Source of the DNA: Frankiaceae bacterium
GTDB lineage: Bacteria > Actinomycetota > Actinomycetes > BP-191
Assembly: GCA_035556555.1 (NCBI GenBank)
Contig: DATMES010000022.1
Coordinates: 71,577 to 120,660 of the forward strand
Reading direction: 5' to 3'
DNA length: 49,084 bases
Shown here: positions 41,623 through 49,084 of the stretch, one piece after another
Position numbering within the stretch: position 1 is the first letter of the stretch
Layout of the letters: every line of letters starts with the position of its first letter
Notes under the pieces: generated by a model
The model's input: only the letters and a program-made list of their open reading frames with translations
Database searches by the model: none
What the model was told of the DNA's origin: nothing
Program-made: the position numbers and the translations under genes

Positions 41623-43602
41623 GTGACCGACCTGCTGACGCCGAGGCCGCGGACTAGCCTCGCGAAGCGCCTGCTCGTGGGGCGCCCGATCCACACCGAG
41701 GACGCCGGGCACACGCTGCTGCCCAAGCGCCTGGCGCTACCGGTGTTCTCGAGCGACCCGCTGTCGTCGGTGGCGTACGCCACCCAGGAGATCCTGCTCG
41801 TGCTCGGCCTCGCGGGGCTGGCGTACCTGCACCTGACGCCGTACCTCGCGGCCGGCGTCGTGCTGCTCCTGACCGTGGTGACGATCTCGTACCGCCAGAC
41901 CGTCCGCGAGTACCCGAGCGGCGGCGGGGCTTACATCGTCGCCCACGAGAACCTCGGGGCGCCCGCCGGGCTGGTCGCCGCCAGCGCGCTGCTCATCGAC
42001 TACGTCCTCACGGTCGCGGTCTCCGTCGCGGCCGGCGTCGATGCCATCTCGTCGGCGTACGAGCCCGCCGCGGAGCACAAGGTCGCGCTCGCCATCGGCT
42101 TCGTCGTGTTCATCACGCTGATGAACCTGCGCGGGGTGAAGGAGTCGGGGACGCTGTTCGCGATCCCGACGTACGGCTTCGTCGTCGGCATCTACGCCCT
42201 CATCGGCTGGGCGCTCGTCCGGCTCGCCGGCGGCGCGACCCTCGTGGCAGAAAGCGCGACATGGGAGGTCCACTCCGAGCACACCTTCGCGGGCGCCGCG
42301 GTCGTGCTCCTGCTGCTGCGCGCATTCTCCTCGGGCTGCACGGCACTCACCGGGGTCGAGGCGATCTCCAACGGCGTACCTGCCTTCCGCCCGCCCAAGT
42401 CGAGGAACGCGGCGACGACGCTGATGGTGATGGCGTTCTTCTCGATCTCGATGTTCATCGGGATCACCGTGCTCGCGCTGGTCGCCGACGTGCACGTCGC
42501 CGAGCACGCGCGCGACGTGATCCTGCCGAACGGCCTGCCGCTGGCCGAGACGGCGACGTACGCGCCGCAGAAGACCGTTGTGGCGCAGATCGCGGCCGCG
42601 GTTTTCGGCGGGGGGTCGTTCGGCTTCTACTACGTGCAGGCGTTCACCGCCGGCATCCTCATCCTCGCCGCGAACACGGCGTACCAGGACTTCCCGCGGC
42701 TCACGTCGATCCTGTCGCACGACAACTACCTGCCGCGCCAGCTCGCCAACCGCGGCGACCGGCTCGTCTTCAGCAACGGCGTCTTCCTGCTGGCCGGCTT
42801 CTCGTGCCTGCTGATCTGGGTCTTCGACGCCGAGGTCACGCGGCTGATCCAGCTCTACATCGTGGGTGTCTTCGTGTCGTTCACCCTCAGCCAGGCGGGC
42901 ATGGTCGTCCACTGGCGGCGCAAGGAGCCTGACGCCCTCCCGAGCGAACGCGGCACCATCGCGCGCGGCAAGGCGATCAACGCGTTCGGCGCGTGCTTCA
43001 CGTTCGCCGTGCTGTGCATCGTGCTGTACAGCAAGTTCTCGCACGGCGCGTACCTCGTGGTACTCGCGATGCCGGTGATCTACCTGCTCATGCGGACGAT
43101 TCACGGCCACTACCGCACCGTCGCCGACGAGATCCGCGTCGAGACCGTGCGGGCGGTGCTGCCCTCGCGCAACCACGCGGTCGTTCTCGTGTCGTCGCTG
43201 TCCGTCCCCACCGTGCGGGCGCTCGACTACGCGCGCTCCATCCGGCCGCACACGCTCCAGGCCGTGTCGGTCGCCGTGGACCCCGACGCCGCAGAACGGC
43301 TCGTCGAGGTCTGGGCGCGAAACCGCATCGACATCCCGCTCGTCAGCGTCGCCTCGCCGTACCGCTCCCTGCACCAGCCGCTGCTCGAGTACGTCCGGCG
43401 GCTGCGCGGCGGCAACGAGAACGACGTCGTCACCGTCGTCATTCCGGAGTTCGTCGTGACGCGGTGGTGGGAGCAGCTGCTCCACGGCCAGAGCGCCCTG
43501 CTGCTCAAGCTCGCGCTGCTCCGCGAGCCCGGGGTCGTCGTCACGAACGTCCCCTGGCACCTCCGCGGCCGCCGCGCTAGGCGGGGTCGGGCTTCTTCTT
43601 GA
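41623..43602 (+). CDS. KimA-like APC superfamily permease (probable K+ importer)
   Basis: The product has 659 residues from GTG 41623; the open frame upstream is the shadow of kdpD. It has twelve hydrophobic segments. Marks of this APC branch are [84 protein letters not shown], and a cytosolic C-terminal domain of about 180 residues. KimA of B. subtilis, a c-di-AMP-inhibited K+/H+ symporter, has the same design, and many actinobacterial homologues sit beside KdpDE. K+ as substrate is inference from family and context; annotation pipelines often say amino acid permease. Confidence 0.85.
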   Translation: MTDLLTPRPRTSLAKRLLVGRPIHTEDAGHTLLPKRLALPVFSSDPLSSVAYATQEILLVLGLAGLAYLHLTPYLAAGVVLLLTVVTISYRQTVREYPSGGGAYIVAHENLGAPAGLVAASALLIDYVLTVAVSVAAGVDAISSAYEPAAEHKVALAIGFVVFITLMNLRGVKESGTLFAIPTYGFVVGIYALIGWALVRLAGGATLVAESATWEVHSEHTFAGAAVVLLLLRAFSSGCTALTGVEAISNGVPAFRPPKSRNAATTLMVMAFFSISMFIGITVLALVADVHVAEHARDVILPNGLPLAETATYAPQKTVVAQIAAAVFGGGSFGFYYVQAFTAGILILAANTAYQDFPRLTSILSHDNYLPRQLANRGDRLVFSNGVFLLAGFSCLLIWVFDAEVTRLIQLYIVGVFVSFTLSQAGMVVHWRRKEPDALPSERGTIARGKAINAFGACFTFAVLCIVLYSKFSHGAYLVVLAMPVIYLLMRTIHGHYRTVADEIRVETVRAVLPSRNHAVVLVSSLSVPTVRALDYARSIRPHTLQAVSVAVDPDAAERLVEVWARNRIDIPLVSVASPYRSLHQPLLEYVRRLRGGNENDVVTVVIPEFVVTRWWEQLLHGQSALLLKLALLREPGVVVTNVPWHLRGRRARRGRASS

Positions 43603-44110
43603 CGCGGGGCGGGACGGTCCACAGCCACGACGCGGCTGCCGCGACGGCGTACGGCCCGAGCACCTGCCAGCGCAGGGAGAACGGCGTCTCCGCGGCGTAC
43701 GGCGACTGGAAGCCGACCGCCACCCCGAGCACCGAGTAGAACGCCGCCAGGTAGCGCAGCGCGCGCCCCCGCCGCTTGCCGGCGGCGAACTCCGCGGCCA
43801 TCGACACGACGATCCCGACGAACCCGGGCACGACCCAGCCGACGAAGCCCGCGCCGACGTACTCCGACGCCACGAGACCCGTGAAGATCGCGACGACGTC
43901 GGCGAGCGCCGCCGCCGCGACGAGCGAGCGCAGGTCGAGCGGCGGTGGCCCCTTCTTGCCGCGCGCGCCCTGGCAGGCGAGGCAGCCGCCGCCCGGCGCG
44001 GCGTCCGCGTCGGCGGCGCAGCGGGCCCGGTCGCAGACGGGGCAGCGGTCGTACGCGGGCAGCGACGGGTGGACGGCGCAGCGCAGCGCGGCGTCGTCGG
44101 GGGTGCCCAC
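43577..44110 (-). CDS. Small membrane protein with N-terminal zinc-binding B-box-like motif
   Basis: The product has 177 residues. The N-terminal Cys/His cluster ([30 protein letters not shown]) suits a small zinc ribbon. Three or four hydrophobic segments follow ([68 protein letters not shown]). The function is unknown; the zinc motif resembles those of rhomboid-type and DUF membrane proteins in actinomycetes. It overlaps the permease 3' end by 26 nt (convergent). Confidence 0.75.
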   Translation of the reverse strand: MGTPDDAALRCAVHPSLPAYDRCPVCDRARCAADADAAPGGGCLACQGARGKKGPPPLDLRSLVAAAALADVVAIFTGLVASEYVGAGFVGWVVPGFVGIVVSMAAEFAAGKRRGRALRYLAAFYSVLGVAVGFQSPYAAETPFSLRWQVLGPYAVAAAASWLWTVPPRVKKKPDPA

Positions 44111-44191
44111 GCGGGCATCCTGCCACGGGGAATCGCGCCGCTACGATGTGCGTTCCACCCCCTGCCGTACCGCCGTCGAAAGGCTGAGCCC

Positions 44192-45133
44192 GTGAGTGCC
44201 ATCCGCGAAGTCGTGATCATCGGCTCCGGACCCGCCGGGCTGACCGCGGCGCTGTACACCGCGCGCGCCGACCTCAAGCCGCTCGTCATCGAGGGCATCG
44301 GCGCCGGCGGCCAGCTCATGCTGACGACCGAGGTCGAGAACTTCCCCGGCTTCCCCACCGGGATCATGGGCCCCGAGCTCATGGACAACATGCGCAAGCA
44401 GGCCGAGCGCTTCGGCGCCGAGTTCGTCACCGACGACGTCACCCGCGTCGACCTCACCGGCGACGTCAAGAAGGCGTGGGTGGGCGACACCGAGTACGCA
44501 GCGCACACCGCGATCATCTCCACGGGCGCCCGCGCCAACTGGCTCGGCCTGCCCAACGAGCAGCGCCTCATCGGCCGCGGCGCGTCGTCGTGCGCGACGT
44601 GCGACGGGTTCTTCTTCCGCGACCAGGACATCGTGGTCGTCGGCGGCGGCGACTCGGCGATGGAGGAGGCGACGTTCCTCACGAAGTTCGCGAAGTCGGT
44701 CACCGTCGTGCACCGCCGCGACACGCTGCGCGCGAGCAAGATCATGCAGGAGCGGGCGTTCGCCAACGACAAGATCCGCTTCGCCTGGAACTCCGCCGTC
44801 ACCGACGTCCTCGGCGACTCGACCGTGGAGGGCGTCGAGCTGACGTCGACCGCCGACGGCAGCAAGACGACGCTGCCGGTGACGGGGCTGTTCGTCGCGA
44901 TCGGGCACACGCCCAACACCGACCTGTTCACCGGGCAGGTCGAGCTCGACGCCGAGGGCTACATCACGGTCGACTCGCCCTCGACGCGCACCAACCTCGC
45001 CGGCGTCTTCGCGTGCGGCGACGTCGTGGACCACACGTACCGCCAGGCCATCACCGCGGCGGGGACGGGCTGCGCGGCCGCGCTCGACGCGGAGAAGTAC
45101 CTCGCGATGCGCGAGGCGACCGTCGTCGCCTGA
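44192..45133 (+). CDS. trxB: Thioredoxin-disulfide reductase
   Basis: The product has 313 residues from GTG 44192. The FAD motif [14 protein letters not shown] (residues 7-20), the redox-active pair CATC (Cys134, Cys137), the NADPH motif [13 protein letters not shown] with [10 protein letters not shown], and [23 protein letters not shown] near the end are all present. It reduces thioredoxin with NADPH. trxA lies 845 nt downstream, separated by the DUF1905 gene and a convergent membrane-protein gene. Confidence 0.96.
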   Translation: MSAIREVVIIGSGPAGLTAALYTARADLKPLVIEGIGAGGQLMLTTEVENFPGFPTGIMGPELMDNMRKQAERFGAEFVTDDVTRVDLTGDVKKAWVGDTEYAAHTAIISTGARANWLGLPNEQRLIGRGASSCATCDGFFFRDQDIVVVGGGDSAMEEATFLTKFAKSVTVVHRRDTLRASKIMQERAFANDKIRFAWNSAVTDVLGDSTVEGVELTSTADGSKTTLPVTGLFVAIGHTPNTDLFTGQVELDAEGYITVDSPSTRTNLAGVFACGDVVDHTYRQAITAAGTGCAAALDAEKYLAMREATVVA

Positions 45134-45420
45134 TGGACCTGGAGTTCTCGGGCGAGGTGTGGTTCTGGCGGGGACCGTCGCCGTACCACTTCGTCACCGT
45201 GCCCGACGAGCAGTGCGGGCCGCTGGAGGCCGCCGCGCCGGTCGTGTCGTACGGCTGGGGCATGATCCCCGTCGCGGCGCGGGTGGGCGAGACCTCGTGG
45301 ACGACGGCGCTGTTCCCGAAGGACGGGGCGTACGTCGTGCCGTTGAAGGACCTCGTACGCCGGGCCGAGGGGATCGACGTCGGCGACGTCGTGACCGTAC
45401 GGCTCGCGGTGGATGTCTAG
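45133..45420 (+). CDS. DUF1905 domain protein
   Basis: The product has 95 residues; the ATG overlaps the trxB stop (TGATG), so it is translationally coupled. [24 protein letters not shown] and the C-terminal [13 protein letters not shown] are the standard DUF1905 beta-barrel strands, as in YdeI/OmpD-associated proteins. The role is unknown; coupling to trxB hints at a redox link, unproven. Confidence 0.85.
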   Translation: MDLEFSGEVWFWRGPSPYHFVTVPDEQCGPLEAAAPVVSYGWGMIPVAARVGETSWTTALFPKDGAYVVPLKDLVRRAEGIDVGDVVTVRLAVDV

Positions 45421-45869
45421 TCTCGGAGCAGGGGCGCGACGGGGAACCCGTCCGCGGGCGCGACGGCGGCGCCACGACCGGCGGGGACGCCGAGCGGGTG
45501 CGCGGTGATCGTGGCGGGCGCCTGGGGGACGGGCTGCGGAGCCGGGGCCGGCGGGGCGGCGACCTCGGGACGTACCTCCTCGGGCTCCTCGGGCGGCTCG
45601 GGGGCCGCGGCCTCGACGGGGGCGGCCTTGGCGGCGCGCTGCTGCTCGCGGCTCGGGAAGCCGTCGCGCGCCCAGTCGTTGAACCACAGCGCCACCAGCG
45701 TCGGCACGAGCGGGCCGACGACCGTGAGCAGCGCCGAAACGCCCGGCGAGACCTCGCGCGGGCGGTCGCCGGTCAGCGCCGCGACGACGAGGCCGATGAC
45801 GCTGGACCAGCCGGCGTACGCCGCGACCCAGGCCATGACGGAGAGCGTGTAGCGCCCGGCGCGTCCCAT
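45417..45869 (-). CDS. Two-helix membrane protein with Pro/Ala-rich tail
   Basis: The product has 150 residues from ATG 45869. Two hydrophobic helices ([46 protein letters not shown]) are followed by a charged segment and a disordered Pro/Ala/Glu tail ([29 protein letters not shown]). No family is recognised. It is convergent with the DUF1905 gene, sharing 4 nt (CTAG), and divergent from trxA, so its promoter region is shared with trxA. Confidence 0.7.
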   Translation of the reverse strand: MGRAGRYTLSVMAWVAAYAGWSSVIGLVVAALTGDRPREVSPGVSALLTVVGPLVPTLVALWFNDWARDGFPSREQQRAAKAAPVEAAAPEPPEEPEEVRPEVAAPPAPAPQPVPQAPATITAHPLGVPAGRGAAVAPADGFPVAPLLRD

Positions 45870-45977
45870 GTAGTCCAGTCTACGGACCTCGGGTACAGTC
45901 GCCCCCGGCGACGGAATGCCGCTCGGGTTCCTGGCGTTGCAGCCGTCGTCAGCGTGATCTCGACCAAGGAGTACACC

Positions 45978-46304
45978 GTGGGTGCGGCGACCAAGACCTC
46001 GACCGACGCGACGTTCGCGACGGACGTCCTGCAGAGCGACAAGCCGGTGCTCGTGGACTTCTGGGCCGAGTGGTGCGGGCCGTGCAAGATGATCGCGCCC
46101 GTGCTCGAGGAGATCGCCGCGGAGAACGCCGACAAGCTCACCGTCGTCAAGGTGAACATCGACGAGAACCCTCAGATCGCCCGCGACTACAAGATCCTCT
46201 CGATCCCGACGCTCTCGGTCTTCCAGGGCGGTCAGGTCGTCAAGTCCATCACCGGCGCGCGGCCCAAGACGGCCATCCTGCGCGACCTCGAGGGCGTCAT
46301 CTAG
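45978..46304 (+). CDS. trxA: Thioredoxin
   Basis: The product has 108 residues. GTG 45978 is chosen because AAGGAG lies 6 nt upstream and the length is standard. [24 protein letters not shown] carries the active site (Cys33, Cys36), and the cis-Pro is in [12 protein letters not shown]. It is a general cytoplasmic disulfide reductase fed by TrxB. A GTG at 45954 is a weaker alternative start. It is followed by an 18-bp hairpin. Confidence 0.95.
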   Translation: MGAATKTSTDATFATDVLQSDKPVLVDFWAEWCGPCKMIAPVLEEIAAENADKLTVVKVNIDENPQIARDYKILSIPTLSVFQGGQVVKSITGARPKTAILRDLEGVI

Positions 46305-46321
46305 ACCGCCCTCCCACCGAC

Positions 46322-46367
46322 CACGCGGCCGGTCTCGTCTCTCCCCCGTGACGAGGCCGGCCGTGTG
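46322..46367 (+). terminator. trxA terminator hairpin
   Basis: An 18-bp stem with two G-U pairs, CACGCGGCCGGTCTCGTC (46322-46339) with GACGAGGCCGGCCGTGTG (46350-46367), has a 10-nt C-rich loop and starts 18 nt after the stop. Confidence 0.85.
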
Positions 46368-46418
46368 CCGTCTACGATCGCGTTTCCGCTCCCGACCGGC
46401 GAAGGCTTCCCCAGACGC

Positions 46419-47549
46419 ATGCAGCTGATCCGACGCGGCGACCGCGGTCCCGCCGTAGCCGAGGTGCGCGCCATGCTGCACTCGCTCGGGCTCCTCGGCG
46501 ACGTCGCGCGCGACTCGTTCGCCGACGTCGAGTACGACGAGGCGACCGAGCGCGCCGTCCGGGCCTTCCAGCAGCAGCGCGGCCTCGCGGCCGACGGCAT
46601 CGTGGGCGTGGAGTCGTACCGCGCGCTCGAGGAGGCGCGCTGGCAGCTCGGCGACCGGATGCTGTACCGGGTCGTGGGGCACCCGTTCGTCGGGGACGAC
46701 GTGCTGGCGTTGCAGACCTGGCTGCTCGAACGCGGCTTCGACACCGGCCGCCGTGACGGGATCTTCGGAGTGCGTACGGAGGCGGCGCTCGCGGAGTTCC
46801 AGCGCAACGTCGGCCTCACGCCCGACGGTGTCTTCGGTCCGCGGACGCACCGCGCGATCGGCCAGCTGCGCCGCGCCGTCGGCGGCGGGCGGCACGACCA
46901 CATGCGCGAGGTCGAGGCGCTGTTCCGGTCGGGGCCCGCGCTCGCCGGCAAGACCGTCATCGTCGACCCAGGGCACGGCGGCGGCGACCCAGGATGCGCT
47001 GGGTACGGGCTCGTCGAGTCCGAGGTCACGTACGACGTCGCGGCGCGCCTCGAGGGGCGGCTCGCGGCGGCCGGCGCCATCCCGTTCCTCACGCGTTCGG
47101 CCGACGGCGAGGTGTCGATCGCCGACCGCGCCGAGTTCGCGAACGCCGCCGAGGCCGACCTCTACGTCGCCATCCACTGCGACAGCGCGCCGTCCGCGGC
47201 GCCGCAGGGCGTGGCGACGTACTACTTCGGCAACGCCCGCATCGGCGCGTCGGCGACCGGCGAGCGGCTCGCGGACCTCGTGCAGCGCGAGGTGGTGGCG
47301 CGGACGGACCTGCTGGACTGCCGTACGCACCCGCAGTCGTGGGACCTGCTGCGCCTGACGCGCATGCCGGCCGTCGAGGTGGTTCCCGGGTACCTGACCA
47401 ACCCGCACGACGCGGCCCGGCTCGGGGACCCGGAGTTCCGCGACACGGTCGCCGAGGCGCTGCTGGCGGCGGTGTCGCGCCTGTACCTTCCTGCCGCGGA
47501 CGACCCCGGGACTGGGCAGCTCCGCATCGGTGATCTGACCCGCGCTTGA
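46419..47549 (+). CDS. cwlM: CwlM-like N-acetylmuramoyl-L-alanine amidase homologue, probably regulatory
   Basis: The product has 376 residues from ATG 46419. Two PG_binding_1 domains (about 5-70 and 88-152; DGIVGVESYRAL, DGVFGPRTHRAI) are followed by Amidase_3. The metal ligands appear retained: His186 in VDPGHGG, Glu200/202 in LVESEV, His253 in VAIHCDS. The usual catalytic Glu of the P-A-V-L-V-E-x-G-F motif aligns with Val322 (MPAVEVVPGYLTN). There is no signal peptide. In mycobacteria CwlM is a cytoplasmic PknB substrate that stimulates MurA and binds MurJ rather than cutting peptidoglycan; the same is inferred here. Confidence 0.9.
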   Translation: MQLIRRGDRGPAVAEVRAMLHSLGLLGDVARDSFADVEYDEATERAVRAFQQQRGLAADGIVGVESYRALEEARWQLGDRMLYRVVGHPFVGDDVLALQTWLLERGFDTGRRDGIFGVRTEAALAEFQRNVGLTPDGVFGPRTHRAIGQLRRAVGGGRHDHMREVEALFRSGPALAGKTVIVDPGHGGGDPGCAGYGLVESEVTYDVAARLEGRLAAAGAIPFLTRSADGEVSIADRAEFANAAEADLYVAIHCDSAPSAAPQGVATYYFGNARIGASATGERLADLVQREVVARTDLLDCRTHPQSWDLLRLTRMPAVEVVPGYLTNPHDAARLGDPEFRDTVAEALLAAVSRLYLPAADDPGTGQLRIGDLTRA

Positions 47550-47573
47550 GGGGTTGGGGGGCCTTCCCCGGTC

Positions 47574-48191
47574 CTACACCGGTCGGAGGGCGCCTTCCGG
47601 GGTCATCGACTGCAGGAGGCGTTCGAGGGCGACCTCGACGTCCTCGCGCCACGACACCGCGGTCTTGAGCTCCAGGCGCAGGCGCGGGAAGCGCTGGTGG
47701 GGGCGGACGGTCTTGAAGCCCACGGACAGCAGGTAGTCGGCGGGCAGCACGCAGGCGGGCGTCTCCCACTTCTTGTCGCCAAACGCCTCCACCGCCTTCA
47801 CCCCGCGGCGGATCAGGTCCTTCGCCACGCCCTGGACGAGCATCCGGCCGAGGCCCATGCCCGTGAACTCCGGCAGCACGTGGCCGGTCATGAGCAGCAC
47901 CGCGTCGGCGCTGACCGGGCTCGTGGGGAACGCGACGGAGCGGGGGACGTACGCCGGGGGGGCGAAGAGGACGTAGCCGGCGGGGACGCCGTCGACGTAC
48001 ACGAGCTTGCCGCAGGAGCCCCACTCGAGCAGCGTGGCGCTGACCCACGCCTCCTTCTCGAACTCCGTGTCCCCCGCCTCTTCGGCGCGCGAGCGGGCGA
48101 CGGGGTCGAGCTCCCAGAACACGCAGCGGCGGCACCGCCTCGGCAGGTCGTCGAGGTTGTCGAGCGTGACGCTCGCGAGGCGGCGGGACAT
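47574..48191 (-). CDS. GNAT-fold protein, Rv3916c-like
   Basis: The product has 205 residues. A Cys pair (RRCRRCVFWELDP) opens the protein. The GNAT core follows: GKLVYVDGVPAGYVLFAPPAYVPR, VLLMTGHVLPEFTGMGLGRMLVQGVAKDLIRRGVKAVEAFGD (acetyl-CoA loop GMGLGRML), VLPADYLLSVGFKTVRPHQRFPRLRLEL. It is conserved between trxA/cwlM and parB in actinobacteria and its substrate is unknown. It lies 2 nt downstream of the 48194-48793 gene, forming a two-gene unit, and is convergent with cwlM. Confidence 0.88.
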   Translation of the reverse strand: MSRRLASVTLDNLDDLPRRCRRCVFWELDPVARSRAEEAGDTEFEKEAWVSATLLEWGSCGKLVYVDGVPAGYVLFAPPAYVPRSVAFPTSPVSADAVLLMTGHVLPEFTGMGLGRMLVQGVAKDLIRRGVKAVEAFGDKKWETPACVLPADYLLSVGFKTVRPHQRFPRLRLELKTAVSWREDVEVALERLLQSMTPEGALRPV

Positions 48192-48193
48192 GG

Positions 48194-48793
48194 CTACGTT
48201 CCCGTGGCCGGGCGGCGCCGGCGGCGGGCCGGGGCGTTGGGGTCGGGGGGCGGGGTGGCGACGGCCTCGGCGTCGGCGAGGCGTTCGGTGGCGGCGGCGT
48301 GGCCCTCGCGGAGCGCGGCGGCGGCGTCCACGTGCGGGTCGGCGACCGCCTTCTTGGCCCGGCTGCGGCGCGGCTTGACCTGCTCCTCGCCGGCCTCGGG
48401 CGCGGTCGCGGGCTCGGAGGCGCCGTCGTGGCCCTCGGCGGCGGCCGCGCGGGTCTTGCGGGAGCCGGGCGGGCGCTTGACGGTCGGCGGGGTGGCCTTG
48501 CGAGGCGGCGGCGTCTCGTGCTCGTCCGGTGCCGGGGTCTCGTACGCCGCGGGAGGCGCGGTCGGCTCCTGCGCGATCTCCTCGGCGCCCTCGACGGCCT
48601 GCTCGTCGTCGGCGCGCTCCTCGCCCGCCGGCGAGCCGAACTCCTCCTGCGGCAGGTGCAGCGCCTCGTCAGCGCTCGACCCCTCGGGCGCCGACGTGGG
48701 CCGGCGCAGCAGGCCGCCGGCCCAGCCCGCGGCGGCACCCACGGCGAAGCCCAGCAGGACACGGCGGAGGGGGAAGCGCATGCGGCGGCTCAC
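48194..48793 (-). CDS. Membrane-anchored low-complexity protein
   Basis: The product has 199 residues. A basic start (MSRRMRFPLRRVLLGFAVGAAAGWAGGLL) gives one short membrane segment, followed by an acidic then basic disordered region rich in Ala, Pro and Glu, ending ARRRRRPATGT. No domain is recognised. It is almost certainly co-transcribed with the GNAT gene. The long Ala/Pro frames on the opposite strand are shadows. Confidence 0.65.
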   Translation of the reverse strand: MSRRMRFPLRRVLLGFAVGAAAGWAGGLLRRPTSAPEGSSADEALHLPQEEFGSPAGEERADDEQAVEGAEEIAQEPTAPPAAYETPAPDEHETPPPRKATPPTVKRPPGSRKTRAAAAEGHDGASEPATAPEAGEEQVKPRRSRAKKAVADPHVDAAAALREGHAAATERLADAEAVATPPPDPNAPARRRRRPATGT

Positions 48794-48908
48794 GGGTCGG
48801 CGGAACGCACGGATGCCCTGATCCTAGCCAGACGTTCCGCGGGGCTCTATGGCCTGGGCGTGTCCCGCATGTCACGCCGGCGCCACATGGTGCCCGGTCT
48901 GCCGCCAA

Positions 48909-49084
48909 TCGGGGTGCGTTCTGCGCTTTTTCGCCGCACGGGCCGCAACCCGGAGCCTTTTCCATCCTGGCTCGCGCTGGGCCTGGATCGTGCTGGGGAG
49001 GAGCCCCTTTGGCGCTGGACCACCACAAGAACGGCGGTCAACCCCGGACGAGCGGCGCCCGCGCACCCGCGTCGGCCCAACCCT
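48909..49084. repeat. Chimeric copy B of the family 2 element (runs off the window)
   Basis: 48910-48950 nearly matches 9520-9560 (GGGTGCGTT.TGCGCTTTTT...). From the arm GGAGCCTTTTCCATCCTGG (48952) to the last base it nearly matches 8512-8643, with one indel. It thus joins the left flank of copy C to the core of copy A. It occupies the 291-nt region upstream of the 48194-48793 gene; bases 48794-48908 show nothing definite. Confidence 0.8.

Noticed and set aside
41623-43602. Annotation of the permease as a generic amino acid transporter
   Set aside because: The long C-terminal cytosolic domain, KdpDE neighbourhood and [12 protein letters not shown] motif favour the KimA-like branch, though the substrate is not proven.
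47550-47573. GGGG...CCCC hairpin between convergent cwlM and GNAT genes as a terminator
   Set aside because: Only four base pairs with a long loop; too weak to list as a feature.
1-49084. Insertion sequence, prophage or integrase genes
   Set aside because: No transposase, integrase or phage structural motifs were found; only non-autonomous repeat elements are present.

Overview
This is a chromosomal stretch of a high-GC (about 70 % or more by eye) actinomycete. The gene content and order are the origin-proximal block known from Streptomyces and Mycobacterium: a GT87/PIG-V pair, ponA, a DUF5318 gene, padR and ino1, followed by pcnA, a Nudix gene, a DUF6049 gene, murJ, a MurJ-type pseudokinase, sigM and its anti-sigma gene, trxB, trxA, cwlM and a GNAT gene, pointing toward parAB just past the right edge. 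It is not a mycolate genus in the strict sense: the MurJ pseudokinase is a separate gene and ino1 sits close to pcnA, as I recall for Streptomyces. I cannot name the genus.

Region 1 (1-9.8 kb) is accessory. It holds the end of a PGRP-type peptidoglycan amidase and a 2,047-residue secreted RHS/YD-repeat protein with a glycine-zipper C-terminal tip. Next comes a decaying operon of three small genes, and then a GT2 glycosyltransferase bracketed by two elements of about 215 bp that share the same terminal inverted repeats. A third copy of this element lies at the right edge of the window.

Region 2 (9.8-18.4 kb) runs mostly leftward: PIG-V, GT87, a class A penicillin-binding protein, a DUF5318 zinc-ribbon protein and a Xre/RES toxin-antitoxin pair whose toxin carries two frameshifts. 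Facing it, padR (with a strong palindromic operator) and ino1 are read rightward. Region 3 (18.4-29.2 kb) is mixed: a wHTH regulator, an NfeD/flotillin pair, a Leu/Phe/Val dehydrogenase, a PAS protein, an MFS transporter, a FecR-like lipoprotein, pcnA, a YbaK-like gene, and a membrane GAF-like protein with a 57-residue partner.

Region 4 (29.2-39.3 kb) is a cell-envelope module: Nudix, DUF6049, murJ, a TadE-like protein, two NlpC/P60 hydrolases (the second behind a c-di-AMP riboswitch), the pseudokinase, sigM and its anti-sigma factor. Region 5 (39.4-44.1 kb) carries a KdpDE-type two-component system, reduced to the DUF4118-kinase half of KdpD. It is divergent from a KimA-like APC permease across a promoter with helically phased TTTGCG repeats. 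Region 6 (44.2-48.8 kb) is trxB, a DUF1905 gene, trxA, cwlM, a GNAT gene and small membrane proteins.

Two repeat families stand out. One is a 52-bp palindrome-ended intergenic element (four full copies of identical length plus one half copy). The other is the TIR-bounded element of about 215 bp. Taken together, the c-di-AMP riboswitch, the KimA-like K+ permease, KdpDE and the PG synthesis and hydrolysis genes suggest that turgor and wall growth are co-regulated here.
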